DNA of 64,000 bases, from NCBI RefSeq assembly GCF_004798865.1, contig NW_025336480.1, positions 15,108,980 to 15,172,979 on the forward strand, read 5' to 3'. Below the pieces are notes generated by a model. It had not been told where the DNA came from and ran no database searches. It saw nothing but the letters and a program-made list of their open reading frames with translations. Position numbers and translations under genes: made by a program. This document shows, one piece after another, positions 12,151 to 24,781 of the stretch. Each line of letters opens with the position of its first letter. Positions within the stretch are counted from its first letter, which is position 1. This DNA comes from Varanus komodoensis (Eukaryota > Chordata > Lepidosauria > Squamata > Varanidae).

Positions 12151-12891
12151 CCTAAGGCATGTCGTCCGCAGCGCTGTACTATGTCTAGCGTACACCAGCA
12201 GTCCCAAACACGGGGCTGCTCTCATTTACTGCTCCAGCAATTCTTCTGTCCCTCTTTGGGGGGCGAAATGGCTTTGTTTTGGTTTTAGAATGATTGCATG
12301 AATTGTCATTTGTCTTTGCTTTCATAAGAGTCAGCAAGCTGCCATAGAGCACAAGTCCTATCAGCAATACAAAGAGAACCTTAGGGAATGGTAAGCTAAA
12401 GAAATTGCCAGGCAGATATGGATTTTTTCTACTCCAGGTCAATGGTTCAGATAATGACTAGTAATAAGGAAAATATTTCCAACTATCCTTTGGGCTTAAC
12501 AAAGCTGAAAGTTCAAATTGACAGAAAAGATTCTATATTGTAAAGTGAACCGAGATGCTCTCAGGAGGATCACATTTATATAAAGGGGCTGGAAAGTTTA
12601 TTTGCAGTCATACAGTTTGTTCATTTTGGTTTGCTGGTGGTAGAACCCTGCATGGAGGCTATGACCCTGTCTTTGGCTTGCGTATATCCGTGTCGGTCTC
12701 TTTCACATTCAGCATTTGGTAATCTCAAATTCCTTTTGTCCTGAATATGGGGAGCTTCATGAATTTTGGTGAATTCTTCTCCAAATCAAAGGGAAGCAAA
12801 ATTCTACCCAGTCTGTTATGGATTCACAGCTCTGATCAGTGCAGGCCCACCCCAGCCTGGAGTGCAAAGCTGTGCAGGCTCAGGCAGACGA
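12151..12891. other. non-coding, no gene seen
   Basis: No recognised repeat family or exon. Confidence 0.4.
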
Positions 12892-12990
12892 AAGGCCTAC
12901 AACTCCCAGTATTCCCCAGCCAGCGTAGTCACGTGGGGCACGTCATGAACTGCACACCATTTTTCTGCTTAAGCATGCACAGGATTCGCC
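12892..12990. mobile_element. MITE fragment (acagaaaaagtcc / catgcayaggatt family)
   Basis: Contains 'cctacaactcccagtattcc' and ends with 'aagcatgcacaggatt', matching the right end of the better-kept copy at 24655-24781. Confidence 0.5.
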
Positions 12991-13874
12991 TTATTCTCTA
13001 AAAAGCCATCAGTGTTTAAGTATTGTTTGAGATGCATTTTAGACTAACAGCATCTCCCTCCTAAAAATTCAGAATTCAGTACATGATTTGATTAATGAAG
13101 CAAATGAACAAATTCTGCAGTTCATGTATATTCTGAAAATGATACTTCACTTTCTGGAAGTGAAACTCTGGGTCCTGCTTCGGTGCATTCAATGCATCAG
13201 CCCCTGACATGACAATCTGGACCTCTGGCAACTCCCTCAACGTGAGCACCATTTAAAGGCACAGAAGCCTTTCTTCTGTTGCATCACCCACCTTGGCACA
13301 ATGCCCTTCATATCGTCGGGCTATAAGAAGGGACCTCTTCACTTAGAGCTACTGGAACTGCGCGAAGGTCTTTCTTTTTGCTTTTCCTATCTGTTCATCT
13401 GCTTCATTGGTACACTGCACCCTGAGGACAGTGTGATGGCTTCAGAAGTCCAGAATGTTGCAGAAAAAAGAACACAATCTACCTAACTGTTTAAAAGACA
13501 TGGGCTGTGTCAGTTACAGAACTGTTAGCCAAAAACGTTTTTAGAAATTGCAAAAATATTAAATACTCCCCACCATACCCACCCAGTTAGTGCTGAAATC
13601 AACACAAATTACCTATGGAAATAGCCATGCTTGGTGGCCCAATGAGAACTCCAGGCAGAGCTGGTTTAGTTAGCGCCACCACAGAGACTCCCCCTCCCAA
13701 GATACTCTTTTCATCACCTTGGGGCTGTTTGGAAACAGCTCGGCTTTTCTTAATGCTTACCTTGTAGTTCCAAGGGCTCTGATGAAAAGCATGCCATGCA
13801 CAAGACAAGATTTATTATGCCTAGCGCTCCACATTATAACTGCTCCGCTAAGCACATAAACAAGATACGAAAGC
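12991..13874. other. non-coding, no gene seen
   Basis: No recognised repeat family or exon. Confidence 0.4.
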
Positions 13875-13980
13875 AATCATGTAGATAATGCGAAGGAGGA
13901 AAGGGGCAGCGGGGGTGGGGGTCTTAACAGCCTCCTTTAACCATTTTCTTATAACTTGATCCTGACCGAACACCTGAGAT
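13875..13980 (-). mobile_element. MIR-like SINE remnant with upstream shared block
   Basis: Shares 'atcatgtagataatgc' and then an aligned stretch ('cttaa', 'tccttt', 'taacttgatcctgac') with 14698-14785. The right part resembles MIR. Only a remnant; the shared left part suggests a common larger repeat or an old local duplication. Confidence 0.35.
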
Positions 13981-14697
13981 AAGAGGATCTACAGTTGGAT
14001 CTCCTGCTTTTAAATGGCCCATGGACAACCTGCAATCAGCTCCTTCTTCCCAATCTGTTGAAGTGTCTAGCAAATCTATTCCTCCCTCCCAGTTCACTCC
14101 ATCACACTATCAGCACACATGTCCCTGGAAAGGGAAAGAAAGAAACCAGAGATGGTGCAGAGATGTGTAGGACCTGCCGGAGAACATGGCAAAAATGGCA
14201 GGACGTGATTCCTTCCCTGTCAGAACGGACCTTTCCTTTGCTCCAGTGGGAAGTTTGCTTGCATGGTGCTCGCTCCCAAACGAGTCTCAAGCACTGGTTC
14301 ATGTTTGCGAACAGGACTCATAGCACTACCCTGTAGGGTCATTGCTGTGATTGCAGTAGCATCCTGAGCTGCGGTGGAAGTGGCATATGTGACCGCCACA
14401 CTGGCACGTTTCATGGGATCCTGCAGATTCAGTTTATGACAGTGATGTTACCATCAAGGCTGAAAAAGAAAAGTAGAAGCATTGTTAGTTTATTGTTCAC
14501 AAATGAGGGAAATTTCTGCTCCTTGGGGGCCGTTTCTGATTTCCCTTTTCTTTGACATCTCTTATGTATGAGCTGCAAACGTGTTTCTGGGTCCCTGTGG
14601 AGACCCAATAATGCCACTCATTCACAAGAGCCTTGAGGGAACTGCAAAGGTGTCAGAAGAGAAACTTGGGGCAGGGGAGTGGGGGTTAAGAGGGGGG

Positions 14698-14925
14698 AAA
14701 TCATGTAGATAATGCAAGCAGGGAGTGGGGGAAACTCTTAATTTCCTTTGTAAGTGTTTTCACATAATTTGATCTTCACAAACTCTTTGTAGCCTAACAG
14801 TAGGGTTCCTTTCCTCTCATAATACAGCCTTCAAAGGTTGTTCATCAGATTGTGATTCAGTAGAAGAGGCAGGATTTGAACTTGCAGCTAAAACACCAAG
14901 GCCAATGGACCCAGAGATAAGCCAA
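14698..14925 (-). mobile_element. MIR-like SINE, old copy
   Basis: In + orientation the order is a tail-like 'gtaagtgttttcacataa', 'tttgatcttcacaa', then the head-like 'gaggcaggatttgaacttgc'. This is the MIR order read on the - strand. Heavily diverged. Confidence 0.45.
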
Positions 14926-15952
14926 AAGGCTGGTGGGACCCAGAAGGGATGGAAGATTGTGGGGAGCAAAGGTGGATTATCAGTCCAATTATATGGGGTC
15001 AGATTTAGAGGACAAACCAATTGAGAAACATCAGATGTTCTCCACAGATGGCCCAAAAGCAGCATGATCCTCCTTGCAAAATGGAATCAGCCCATTTTGG
15101 TTTGGAAAGGAAAAGAGATATTTAGTATGAAATCATCTTTGCATTATTTAGCTACATTTTCCTAATAAACAGTATTCTAACTTTGCTTGAGTCTTTTGTT
15201 ATCAGCTCCTGCAATAATCTTCCTTTGTATTGCGAAGCCAGCCTTGTTGGGCAGTTTTAACATAATAAAGACTTTTGTTAGAAAGCTTTTTGTCCCTATC
15301 TGCTTAGAAAGAGTGGGCACAAGCTGGCTTCTGACAATGAAAGAGAAAAATGGAAAACCAAGGATGGGGGGAAGGAAACAAAACAGAGTCATCCAGAAGG
15401 AGGCTATGGCTGGCTGGCTGGCTGGCTGGCTTGAAGACTGAATATAAGCATTCCACGTGGCAACAATTTGCTTGAGGTCCCACTTGTGTCTTTAAGATAA
15501 ATGTCTGAAGGAAAGAATCTGCTGAGGAGAATTATACTCATCTGCAGTGCCGAAAACTTGCCTGGCAAAACTGGTATGCTGAACGGATATGAAAGAGACT
15601 TGGGAAGAAAGCTCCTTAAGTGGTAATTGCACACATCTTAAGATCTGCAGTGTCTTTTACTGAATGTGAGAAAAACTGGAAAATGGGAGGATGCAGTCAC
15701 TTTTCTAACTGTCCATCTGAAACCCAACATTCAAAGCACATCCTAAAATGAAATGTCTAGATTACAGACGAAAAAGCATGCATGTATGTTTGTACATGGG
15801 AAATGGCTAGCACGTTTTTTCCCCTGGAATACATCAAAACAAGCAGAACAAAGGTATTTAACATTCTTGCTACCGTGGGGTTGCCACATCTTTATGGACA
15901 GAAGGTGCTTCCAGATGGAAGGATCCCAAAGCTTTGAGTCAGAAAAAACTGT
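14926..15952. other. non-coding with a small (TGGC)n repeat
   Basis: Six perfect TGGC units lie at 15407-15430. Otherwise nothing recognised. Confidence 0.45.
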
Positions 15953-16530
15953 GCTGCTTTCCCATCTTTCCCTTCACCGTGGACTTTCTGGGGGAGCTTC
16001 CCCTTACCTGGCTTGTCGCTTGTCCTCCCAAATGGGAGGGGCAGTGTGCCAGGCAGTGTGCTTGTCCTCCCCAGGGGAAGGGCACAGTGCAGCAAGACCC
16101 CCCCCCCCCCGGGTGAGAAAACTCCAATGGGCACCTCGGCCACACAGTTTCTGCTGGCACCTTGATGTTTGGCCCCCTTTGCTCCTCTGTGCCAGTGATG
16201 CAGAAGCTTTGACTGCCAAGGGGAGTGAGGACGGAGTGAGACCAGCTCCTTGGGGAGCTTTGCTCCACCTGGGGGTCCCCAGCCGGAAGAGGCTAAAGTG
16301 CGGCAAGCCCCTCCAGCTGGTGCTCTGCCAGGGCCCCTGGTGGTGCCAGGGAGACCTGTTCTTGGACCTCCTTTGGCCCTTGGCACAGTCCTGGGAGGCA
16401 ACCAAGCCCCCAGACCCCAGAGAGGTCACCACCCCAGTGGAGAGTGACACAGACATGGCACAGCCCCCACACTCAAGAGGTCAGGTGTCATCTCTGCAGG
16501 GAAATCCTTTTCCATGCAGGCAAACGTGAC
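15953..16530. other. GC-rich patch with overlapping chance frames
   Basis: A GC-rich block carries a 258-codon open frame on + (15753-16529) and 169-, 150- and 109-codon frames antisense to it. Multiple long frames on both strands of the same DNA, a 13-C run at 16098-16110 and no splice-site structure point to composition, not coding. It could be an unrecognised GC-rich repeat or a small CpG-poor regulatory patch. Confidence 0.4.
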
Positions 16531-16719
16531 ACACACAGTGCAATGCAGTTTCACCGCATGGCCACACGATCAGAGCATGTGACTGACTGCAGCTGCCCAG
16601 CATTCCTGCACTGTGGGTGCAAGACCTCGAAACAGAGATCGGTGCAAGCCAGGATTGCTCAAATGGACGTGCTCCCAAGCCAGGTGCACCCTGGTGCCAT
16701 CCCTGCAGTCCTCTCAACA

Positions 16720-16985
16720 CCAGGTAAAGACCTCTTTTTTCAGGAAATATTTTTAACTGATAGCTGTTGTAACTGCATTATTAAGATCTTCTCGGTGCTA
16801 GAGTTATTTTATATATATCATTCCTGGCAGACCTATTATTATTTTTATAGTATTGGTTTTTATTATGCTGTTTTATATCTTTAAACTGTTTTTATTCATT
16901 TTAAATTCTTTTATCCATTGTTTTGTAAACTGCCCAGAGAGCCCTATGGGCTAATGTGGCAGTATAGAAATGTAATAAACAAACA
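16720..16985 (+). mobile_element. L2-group LINE, 3' tail
   Basis: Ends in the diagnostic tail 'tgtaaactgcccagagagcc' followed by 'gggctaatgtggcagtatag' and 'aatgtaataaac'. This is the standard 3' end of a reptilian L2-group LINE. Upstream is a T-rich 3' UTR with no preserved coding sequence. Confidence 0.75.
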
Positions 16986-17689
16986 CAGAAATAAATGCCA
17001 GGTCATGCCAGATTTGATGGTGCCCCCTGCCCCCCCCCCCAAAGAAATGCATTTCATGTGTAAGACAGCTGAAGCGGATCTGATCCATTGAGCTTTGGCC
17101 ATGTGGATAAAAGAGCCAGGAGGGGGGTGTGTGTGGGGGGGGGACTGGCCCGTTTCCCCCGGGCTGTGGAGGGGTCAGGGCAGAGGCTCAGCTGCTGGAG
17201 GCTGAGCACTGAGGCTGCAGGACCTCTGTGCTTAGACTTGGGAGAATCCTGGGGCTCCCCTGACAATGCTGGGGGTGGCGGGGGGGGCAGAAGATTGCCC
17301 CCAAAGCAGTTTACATACAAAACAGGGCTCCAAACAGCATTTTCTCAACAATGCTGCCAGCAGGGAGATGGCACTTTCTCACCACTTCGGTACTTACCCA
17401 AAAGAGCTGGGTAAGTTGTTAAAATAATAATAATTCAGTCCAAAAAAAAAAGAAAGAAATCTAGCAACCACTAACTAATTTATTCCTAAAAGGGGGGAAC
17501 CCAGTGCAAAATAAATGAGCCTTCCTTATCAGCTGTGGTATCCCTGTGAGCATTCTTCATGGACCCTAAAGAAACACTCACTCACACCAGGTAATTTTTT
17601 TTTTTTTTTGTCTTTTTGTGATATATTTAAATAGCTTTGTAGAGATTTCTGTGATATTGATTTTACCTAATGGAACATGTTTGTCTCCT
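16986..17689. other. non-coding with G-rich runs
   Basis: G-rich tracts near 17120-17150 and 17270-17290 and a C run near 17030 have G-quadruplex potential. No exon or repeat family recognised. Confidence 0.45.
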
Positions 17690-18000
17690 TGGGGCATTAT
17701 GTACTTGAATTTGTCTTATCATATATAAAGGCCGAGAAAGAGATTCTCCGGTCTGCATCTAACTGACTTGTTGGCATTTAATTAATCTGAGACCTGCAGA
17801 GCTGATTATTTTCGTGCAACCCCCTCCAGATTGTAAAGACAAAACATTAATTTGTGCCACAAATGCTCCCATGCATTATCATCATGTTGTTCGAATGTAG
17901 AAACAAGTGGCTGCACCGGATGCGGCTAACAATTGAATGCATGTCACATCTCGTTCCTTCTAGGGCTTAATTCCAGTAATACTTTATCTTACAGTGTAAC
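17690..18000. promoter_or_regulatory. candidate conserved non-coding element
   Basis: Non-repetitive AT-rich block with dense homeodomain-like cores ('ttaattaat', 'gattatt', 'cattaat') and no open frame. It has the look of conserved vertebrate enhancers, but conservation cannot be seen from one sequence; this is inference. Confidence 0.3.
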
Positions 18001-18403
18001 ACCATTTTTTTTTTTCTCTTTAGGTGGAGGAGGTGAGGCTGTGTGATTTACACCTCAGTGTTTCTTATCTGTAATACTGTGAGGCCATGGAAATGAAAAT
18101 TGGTTGCAGTCCAAAAAAAAAACCAAACCCAGAGGCACTGACGTTACTATTGCTCTCTGCCTACCCAGGAGCTGTGGTTTGCACCGAAGGCACTATTCTC
18201 CTGCTTCAGAAGTGGGGATTCTGTGCCGCAGACTGTGAGCAATAATGTGATATGACAACACTCGAAAATCTTCCATAGCTGCCCGTGAGTCATTCAGTCA
18301 ATCTCTCCATCTCCAGCTTGAGACTGTGAGTCTCGGTGCAGCTCTCTGGGGCACAGTTAAGATGCTCATCATAAGACTTGGTTTCAGGACAGTCAGGGCT
18401 CTG

Positions 18404-18627
18404 TTTGTTATATTTAAATCCCACCTATTTTCTGCAAGGAACCCACGGTAGCTTGTATAAAGTTCCTGCCCCTCCTCACCATTCTCCCCTCATAACAACC
18501 CCGTGAGGTAGGTTAGGCTGAGACTAAGTGGCTGGCCTAAGTCACCCAATGAGCTTCATGGCCAAGTGGGGACTGGATCTCCTAAGTCCCAGTCCAGAAC
18601 TATAACCACTATGCCACATTAACCCTC
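18404..18627 (-). mobile_element. Sauria-like tRNA SINE
   Basis: Read on -, the tRNA-like head 'atgtggcatagtggttatag' leads to 'cctacctcacggggttgtta' and a body ending 'gggatttaaatata'. Same family as 933-1159, more diverged and with a short tail. Confidence 0.8.
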
Positions 18628-19515
18628 AAGCTTCAATATGTTCAACTTCGGTGTACTTTGGCCCTGCCTCATTTCCCTTTGGCTTTGCCTTTGGCCCCAG
18701 CCACCCAAGGAATGCAGACCCTGGGAGCTTCTCTGAAGTACAGCCTGACGATGAGCTCTGGAGACTCTTTTCTGGCATTTTGGTCAGTCCTAATACAGGC
18801 ATTTTCTAATTGTGGATTTATTTTTTCTCATGGACCAGTGGAATCCAAAATAATCATAATAGAAAAGGTTATATTTCATCCTAGGTTTCTTTTGGACTCT
18901 GACGTCTATGTTACAGCTCTCTGCTGATACGTTCCTGTATATCTTAATGTCTTGGAAGAAAAGAAGTCTGTTTTGGTATGGAGATGGAGGCACTCCTGGC
19001 TAACAGAAAAGTTAGATCAACATAAGCTGATTTGTCCCCTACAGGCCCAGTGCCGGTAGCTACAAGCAGTAATGGGAACGAAAGCTATCATCAAATAACA
19101 TCATCAAAACCAGATATCCAAAATCTACAGACAGTTGGGAAGCAATGGCCAGAGCTCATTTTTCTTACGCATCCATGCCTCACTGATATTAAGAGAGAGG
19201 GTGTTGTGCAGTCATTCTCTTTTCTGCGTTATAGTGCAAAGCTTCTCCCTTCCACGTCCTTGCATATGGCCATAGACTACCTGAAGGGGCAGGTCCAAAA
19301 CCTGGGATCTTCACTGTGCAAAGAACGCCAGGTAGTCCACCTGGGGCACAGCTGTGCGCATAGGCCCCTACACAAACACGGAGGTCTGGGACAGCATACC
19401 AATTCTCACCGTGGAGAATTCACACCACTACATCAGACTAGCTTCTGGCTCACAAAGTTAAAAAGCAACCGGATTTGCAGGACCATCCTTTCCAATGCAG
19501 GAGTTTTCCTGGGAT
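18628..19515. other. non-coding, no gene seen
   Basis: The 161-codon frame at 19032-19517 has no recognisable domain and no splice context and is read as chance. Confidence 0.35.
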
Positions 19516-19592
19516 AGCCTTCCTCTTGCTGGCAGAGAATGATGGGGCTTGTAGTCCAGCACATCTGGAGGGCACCAGGCTAAGGAAGCCTA
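19516..19592. mobile_element. palindromic MITE-like repeat, half copy
   Basis: Only the right half is kept: 'gatggggcttgtagtccagc' and 'acatctggagggcaccaggc'. Confidence 0.6.
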
Positions 19593-20076
19593 GCTTAGGA
19601 AAGTGCATGGTGTACACTATCAGGATGCATTTTTACTCTGACAAACTGCTGTTTTTCAGAACCATTCATGATGGTAAGAAACCGCAGGGTGTACATTTAT
19701 ACTCCCAGTGCACACACTTCTGTCTTACTATATTAATAATTTTAACACAACTTTCTTATACACAAAAATAGGATGGTGTCAGGAAACATATGTGAACTCG
19801 GCCTAAATTCTCAACTTTCACCCATTGGCTTGGCAAAACCCCGGCTGTTTATGTCTTTCAAACTCTTCTGTCTGTCAAATCAGACATATTCACTCAAACG
19901 AAGAAAGTGTGAATAACTTTACACTAAGGAATTGTTGAAAAGTATAATCTTAACCTGTCAAAGAGTGGATGAATAATAATGTCCCATTAGTCTGTCTCTG
20001 TGGCACTCTTTTTCTTTATTCCATGGAGAACAATTACCTGGCTTTCTGTTCAAGAAAATATGCGACGAGCACATAG

Positions 20077-20242
20077 GCAGCTGCCTTCTAGCACGATGGA
20101 CTGTTTGTTCTTCTAGCTGAGCATTGTCTACAATGCTTTGACTGACAGTGTCTCTCTGGGGAGGTCTGCCCAGCACATGCCATGGATGAACCTTGGGCCT
20201 TCCACATTCAAACCATGTGCTCCACCACTGTGGTGCAGTCCC
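20077..20242 (-). mobile_element. second tRNA-derived SINE family
   Basis: In + orientation it opens with 'gcagctgccttct' and 'tagctgagcattgtctacaa'. It closes with a degenerate tRNA-like block ('cattcaaaccatgtgctcca', 'ccactgtggtgc') that reads as promoter boxes on the - strand. This is the squamate SINE whose tail reads 'tactgagctagatggaccaa'. It differs from the Sauria-like family. Confidence 0.6.
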
Positions 20243-20580
20243 AAAAGCTTCCTCGCGTGGCTGTAGAGGAAGTTGCACAATGTACAAGGAATTCTCTCAA
20301 ATAAAGGCCAATTTCCCAAAGGACCAGCAATTCATCCACATGTCCATTTCTTAGGCTCACTTTATAAACTGCATTTCACATTCAGCTGCTCTTGCTGGAA
20401 GTTACAAGTACGTAAAACCAGGGAATATTCTGACATGAAGCAATATGAGGCAACGCTCTCAAGCAGCAGGCTTTGTGTGCTATTAAAATGTGTCAAAGTG
20501 GCAAAATATCAGTCATTTCAGTACTTCATGCATTTATTGTAACTGGGAGAGGCATAATGGCTCACCTTATGGGTGTGTTT

Positions 20581-20724
20581 GTTCATTATATTTCTATCCC
20601 ACCTTTTTTTCCTTTCAAGGAACTCAAGGCAGCTTGCATAATTCTCCTCCTCCTCCTGTCTCACCCTCACGGTAGCAGCCCTGTGAAGCAGGCTGGCCCA
20701 AAGTTACTCAGAGAGTTTCATGGT
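20581..20724 (-). mobile_element. Sauria-like tRNA SINE, truncated
   Basis: Contains the inverted body 'aaggaactcaaggcagcttg' and 'gcctgcttcacagggctgct' on the - strand, but the tRNA head is missing, so the copy is truncated at its 5' side. Confidence 0.75.
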
Positions 20725-23092
20725 TCCTTAGCAAACCCGTATATTACTGGAATTAAACAACAAAAAAGTAAGGTGTTAACTATCGTAACAATTCACCTTT
20801 AAGGTGGTAAAGCTAAACCAATCCAGGAAACAGTTAGATTGGCTTTCAGAAACAGTTATTCATGGGACATTCATTGTTGTTTGATTTTGGATGGTGTTAC
20901 CAAGCAGGAAATCTGTTTGAGACCCAGCAACCCATCACATAGTCCAAGATTAGGCCACGTTCAGGGAAAGCACACAAGCCAATCTACTCAATTACATAGG
21001 CTCAAATGGCCACTGTGTCATTTGAAGTATGGGCCTACCTGTAGGACCCATGTAAGTTTCTTTAAATTAGCATGTTAGACTGACAGGTCTGTAAAACACA
21101 TTAAGCCGTAGCCATTGTGAGCCTGAGAGTGGTGGGCAGTACCAAGCTGGCAGATGGGAGTTCACATGACTCACTGCTCCCTCAAACAGGGGGAGACACA
21201 ATCTTTCACATAAAGAACTTACAGGCTTTATTTTCACATGGAGAAGCGTTCTGGTATAAGAGCCCTCCCTCCTTCTGCAGTATGAAGATCCATGCAAGTG
21301 TGACCACTAAAGTATTTCTTGAGCCATCCGGGCAGAAACTGAGAATTCCCCACGATCACCAGCCTGCACCCATGGAAGCATTTCTCCATCTTGAAGGCGG
21401 CTCCATTACTGTGTAAGAGAGACATGATGGCTGGGAATGCCTGAAGGTGGGGGCCTTTTTCCTGTCTAATCAGGCACAGCATTGTGCCCTGAGTTTCCAA
21501 AGTTGTCTCTTAAATCAGTCCCTACAGGGGACCATTCCCCCTTTTTCTATCCCAACTCAAACAGACTTTCTTGTCTCCTCTTTATGGCCTGAGATTTTCA
21601 CCTCAGGTAGGTTGTTTCTACTACAGTGGAAGGACAGACATTCAAGATACATGCCCAAATAGGGCTTCCTGCCATAGTGATCTGGGAACTGCCTCCCCTT
21701 TGACTTCAATTCCTTACAAGCCTCATAGATGCTGAAACAGGAACATATTCCATTAGGTGCTGGTACTCGAGAGAGCGAGCAAGCAAGCAAGCACAGCGTG
21801 TTAACAGGAAAGCAGAAAAAGGCTACACATTATCGAAGCTAGTAATGTGTCCATTCCTCAGTGAAATGATCAAAGGACTGGCACTGGCAGCCAATTTATC
21901 TTGATTTTATTTTGAAGGCATCAATACTGAATTAAAACCAGATTAGCAGAGCAAGTATTTGGTTAAAATTCACAACCCAACAAAATTTTTGTACATCCTC
22001 AGGGTGAGCCTTCCACATGTCATCTCTCTTCCCTCCTGGTAGTTGATACAGAGTTCCTTTTTCTCTGCTGGCTACATGGCATGCAAGAAGTGTGTTTGCC
22101 AGGCTTTCCCTCTAGTTTTGCCCCTGTTTCTTGGGAAACTTAACAGGCTCACAATCATTGCTGATTAACGTCTCTAGATAATGATGCATGGTAAGGTGGG
22201 GAGGGCAAGCCAGAAGAACGCAGGTTCTGATCAGAGTTGGAAGAGGCCAGAATGACCCCCCGCCTCTTCTCCATCCAGCATGAATCTGGCTGCTACCACA
22301 GGAAAACCCCTCCATGGCCACATGTGGGTCGTGGCAGCGGAAGCGGCAGGGAGTTGCTAGCGACCTGGCCAACTAACTCTACTGTCAAGCAAACATGCAC
22401 GATGTTCATGGGAGGAAAGCATCTAAGGATGTTCTCCCAAGATCCAGATTTCTGCTCCAAGTGGCACTGAGATAATATGCACGTATTGCAGAAAAGAACT
22501 CTGCAAGCATAATAATTATAAATAAATAAATAAAAGAGTACTCTCTTTTTTCACCATGCACATTTCCTACTTGTAATCGCTAACCTGTTTCTGCATTCAG
22601 TTGGGGAAGATCACCCAAATCTAATTTCAGGATGTGATGGAGGGAAGGAGGATATTGTCCCTAGACAGCACCCAGAGTTTGAGGAGTCATAGGAGATTTG
22701 GATTCCCAGGCCTGAGACTGGAGACAGCATCCTGACCTGCAGCTGGGAATTGGTGCTTCAGCGCTTGCTTCCCCTCACAACTGATGTGGAAAGACTCGCT
22801 CTGGCTGCCTCACTGAGGCCGGGAACTCAACCTTGGAGAGAGGTAACAGTGGGCATTTTAGTGGGTGGTGAGGGGAGGAGGATGGGGTGGGCAGGATCTG
22901 AGCCATCCTGAAATGCTTTGGCCAGATGGGCAATGAAGGGGAGGACAATGGGGAGGTCACTCCTGGCCAGCATATAATGCTCATAATCTCCTGAGTTAGA
23001 GGCTTTACTAGCATCAAAACACACACAGGACTGCACCCCAAGCCTCTATCTGGCTGATGAACCTACCCTAAAATACTAGCAGGACAGAATAC
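20725..23092. other. non-coding, no gene seen
   Basis: A small AAAT repeat lies at about 22513-22535 and an AAGC/GAGC repeat near 21770-21795. No exon or clear repeat family recognised. Confidence 0.4.
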
Positions 23093-23478
23093 GTGCCCCC
23101 CCACCCCTTGAGATCAGCGGGAGAGGCCCTTCTCCGGGAACCCTCCGTGAAGGATATTAGGAGGGTAAGCACCCGGAGGAGGGCTTTCTCTGCGGTGGCG
23201 CCCAATCTATGGAATGCACTCCCCAGAGAGGTCCACCTGGCGCCGTCGTTATTTGTTTTTCGGCGCAAGACCAAGACCTTTTTATTTAAATGTCATTTTA
23301 ATTATTAACATTATTTATTGATTTTATATCTTTGGCCAGGATGTCTTCAATTATATTGTTATTATATTGTTTTATTTGGTTGATATGTATTTATTTATTG
23401 TTGTGAGCTGCCCCGAGGCTTTGGCGAATGGGGCGGCATAGAAGCTCTCTAAATAAATAAATAAATAAATAAATAAAA
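23093..23478 (+). mobile_element. L2-group LINE, 3' end
   Basis: The first 215 bases translate to the end of the LINE open reading frame: PHPLRSAGEALL, then RRAFSAVAPNLWNALPRE, then APSLFVFRRKTKTFLFK. The 3' UTR follows with 'gtgagctgccccgaggcttt' and 'ggggcggcat', then an AAAT tail (23450-23478). Same subfamily as 33180-34449 and 54951-55375. Truncated at the 5' side, as usual for target-primed insertion. Confidence 0.9.
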
Positions 23479-24654
23479 CATCTTTAAAAAGAAGACTCTT
23501 TGAATGTCTATATCCATTCATGAATGGTGAGAGAAGGCATGTAGAAAGTTGCTCATTCTGTCCTGCTAGCAAAGTCTTTATGATTGCATTTGCCTTCCCA
23601 GATATAAAGCCTGGGAGACACCCTTAGAACAGAGCTAACAAGGTCTTGGACAGCAGCCAGATGCTCACAACCAAAGGCATAATCAGATACGTGTTTCTTG
23701 GCATTGCTATGAAGCTCGTTCTATTAAAATTAAAAAAAGCCTGGGGGGTATTAAAATGGCAGTTTGAGTATCTTACATGCTGACTGAAAGGTTTGATATT
23801 TACACCTCTTAGAAAAAGGGGTGTGCTTGTCTACATTAGAATATATTTTTGAATGCATCCAGTCTGTCCAGGGACCAGAGGTGAGGAAGGAAAGGAGAGA
23901 GTTGGGAATGCCCCTGATTGGAAATACATGAAAATCACAGCACAGCATGTGTTGGAGAGGAATGAGTCTTGCTCATTATTCTATGTTAATGCGAGGGATT
24001 TGACCCTCCCAGTGAGCTTTCACATTGCAGAGAAAATAACCATCTGTCATGGACAAACTGATTGTGGTTATTTCAGTGGAGAGTCCTGTACCCTTCTTTA
24101 TGACATACCAACATGTTCTTGTGCAATAAAGTGCCTGAAATATCCCCTTAGCCAAATATAAGCAGTCAACCAGCATTAGTTATTTCACAGTTTAAAACAA
24201 AAAACCCTTTGTCTTTCCTTTACCCGATAGAAAGTTCCACTCACTTTGTTCAAAGAACTCAAAGAAAGTTTCAGGACAGTAAAATCAATGCTGCAATCTT
24301 GCCTTTTTTCAGCCAGATCATACTTTCATTTCTCAGCCTAATTCTTGGGTTATTTTTGTTGATAATCCTGATTTCCTTCCCCCACATTAAAGGAATTACA
24401 ATGTTTATTTTAAAAACATAATGACGTTCATGATAGCTAACAGGAATAAAATACAATACAAGTTAAAAACATAAACTTGATTAAATCAAAACATAAAAAC
24501 CAAGTCATAAAAACACAATCAAAAACATAATAAAGCATCTTGTTTAATTCTTTCAGACTTGAAAGCTCTAGTTCCACTAATAGCATCTCATGAATAGGCT
24601 GTAAATCACAAAACCTCAGGCTAATTTATTAAAATATCATAGCAACTAAGGGTT
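23479..24654. other. non-coding; AT-rich
   Basis: Part of 24400-24540 is A-rich with 'aaaacataa' repeats and may be a LINE tail in reverse, but it lacks a diagnostic block. Confidence 0.35.
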
Positions 24655-24781
24655 CTATGTGATGCATGTTTGGACAGAAAAAGTCCTACAATCCCCAGGA
24701 TTCTCCAGCTAGCAAAGCTGGCAGGGAATGCTGGGAGCTTCAGGACATTTCTTCTGTCTAAATATGCATAGGATTGCACAA
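24655..24781. mobile_element. MITE with inverted ends (gcatRtttRgacagaa)
   Basis: Left arm 'gcatgtttggacagaaaaag' from 24664 and right arm 'cttctgtctaaatatgc' ending at 24767 are inverse to each other. The core 'cccaggattctccagc' / 'ggcagggaatgctgggag' is also palindromic. Copies are at 12892-12990 and 61498-61600. A short non-autonomous DNA transposon; superfamily not settled. Confidence 0.65.

Noticed and set aside
15753-16529. 258-codon open frame on +, the longest in the window
   Set aside because: Three long antisense frames share the same GC-rich DNA, there is a 13-C run inside it, and there is no splice context or domain. Best explained by base composition.
19032-19517. 161-codon open frame on +
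   Set aside because: No recognisable domain, overlaps a MITE fragment at its end and lacks splice signals.
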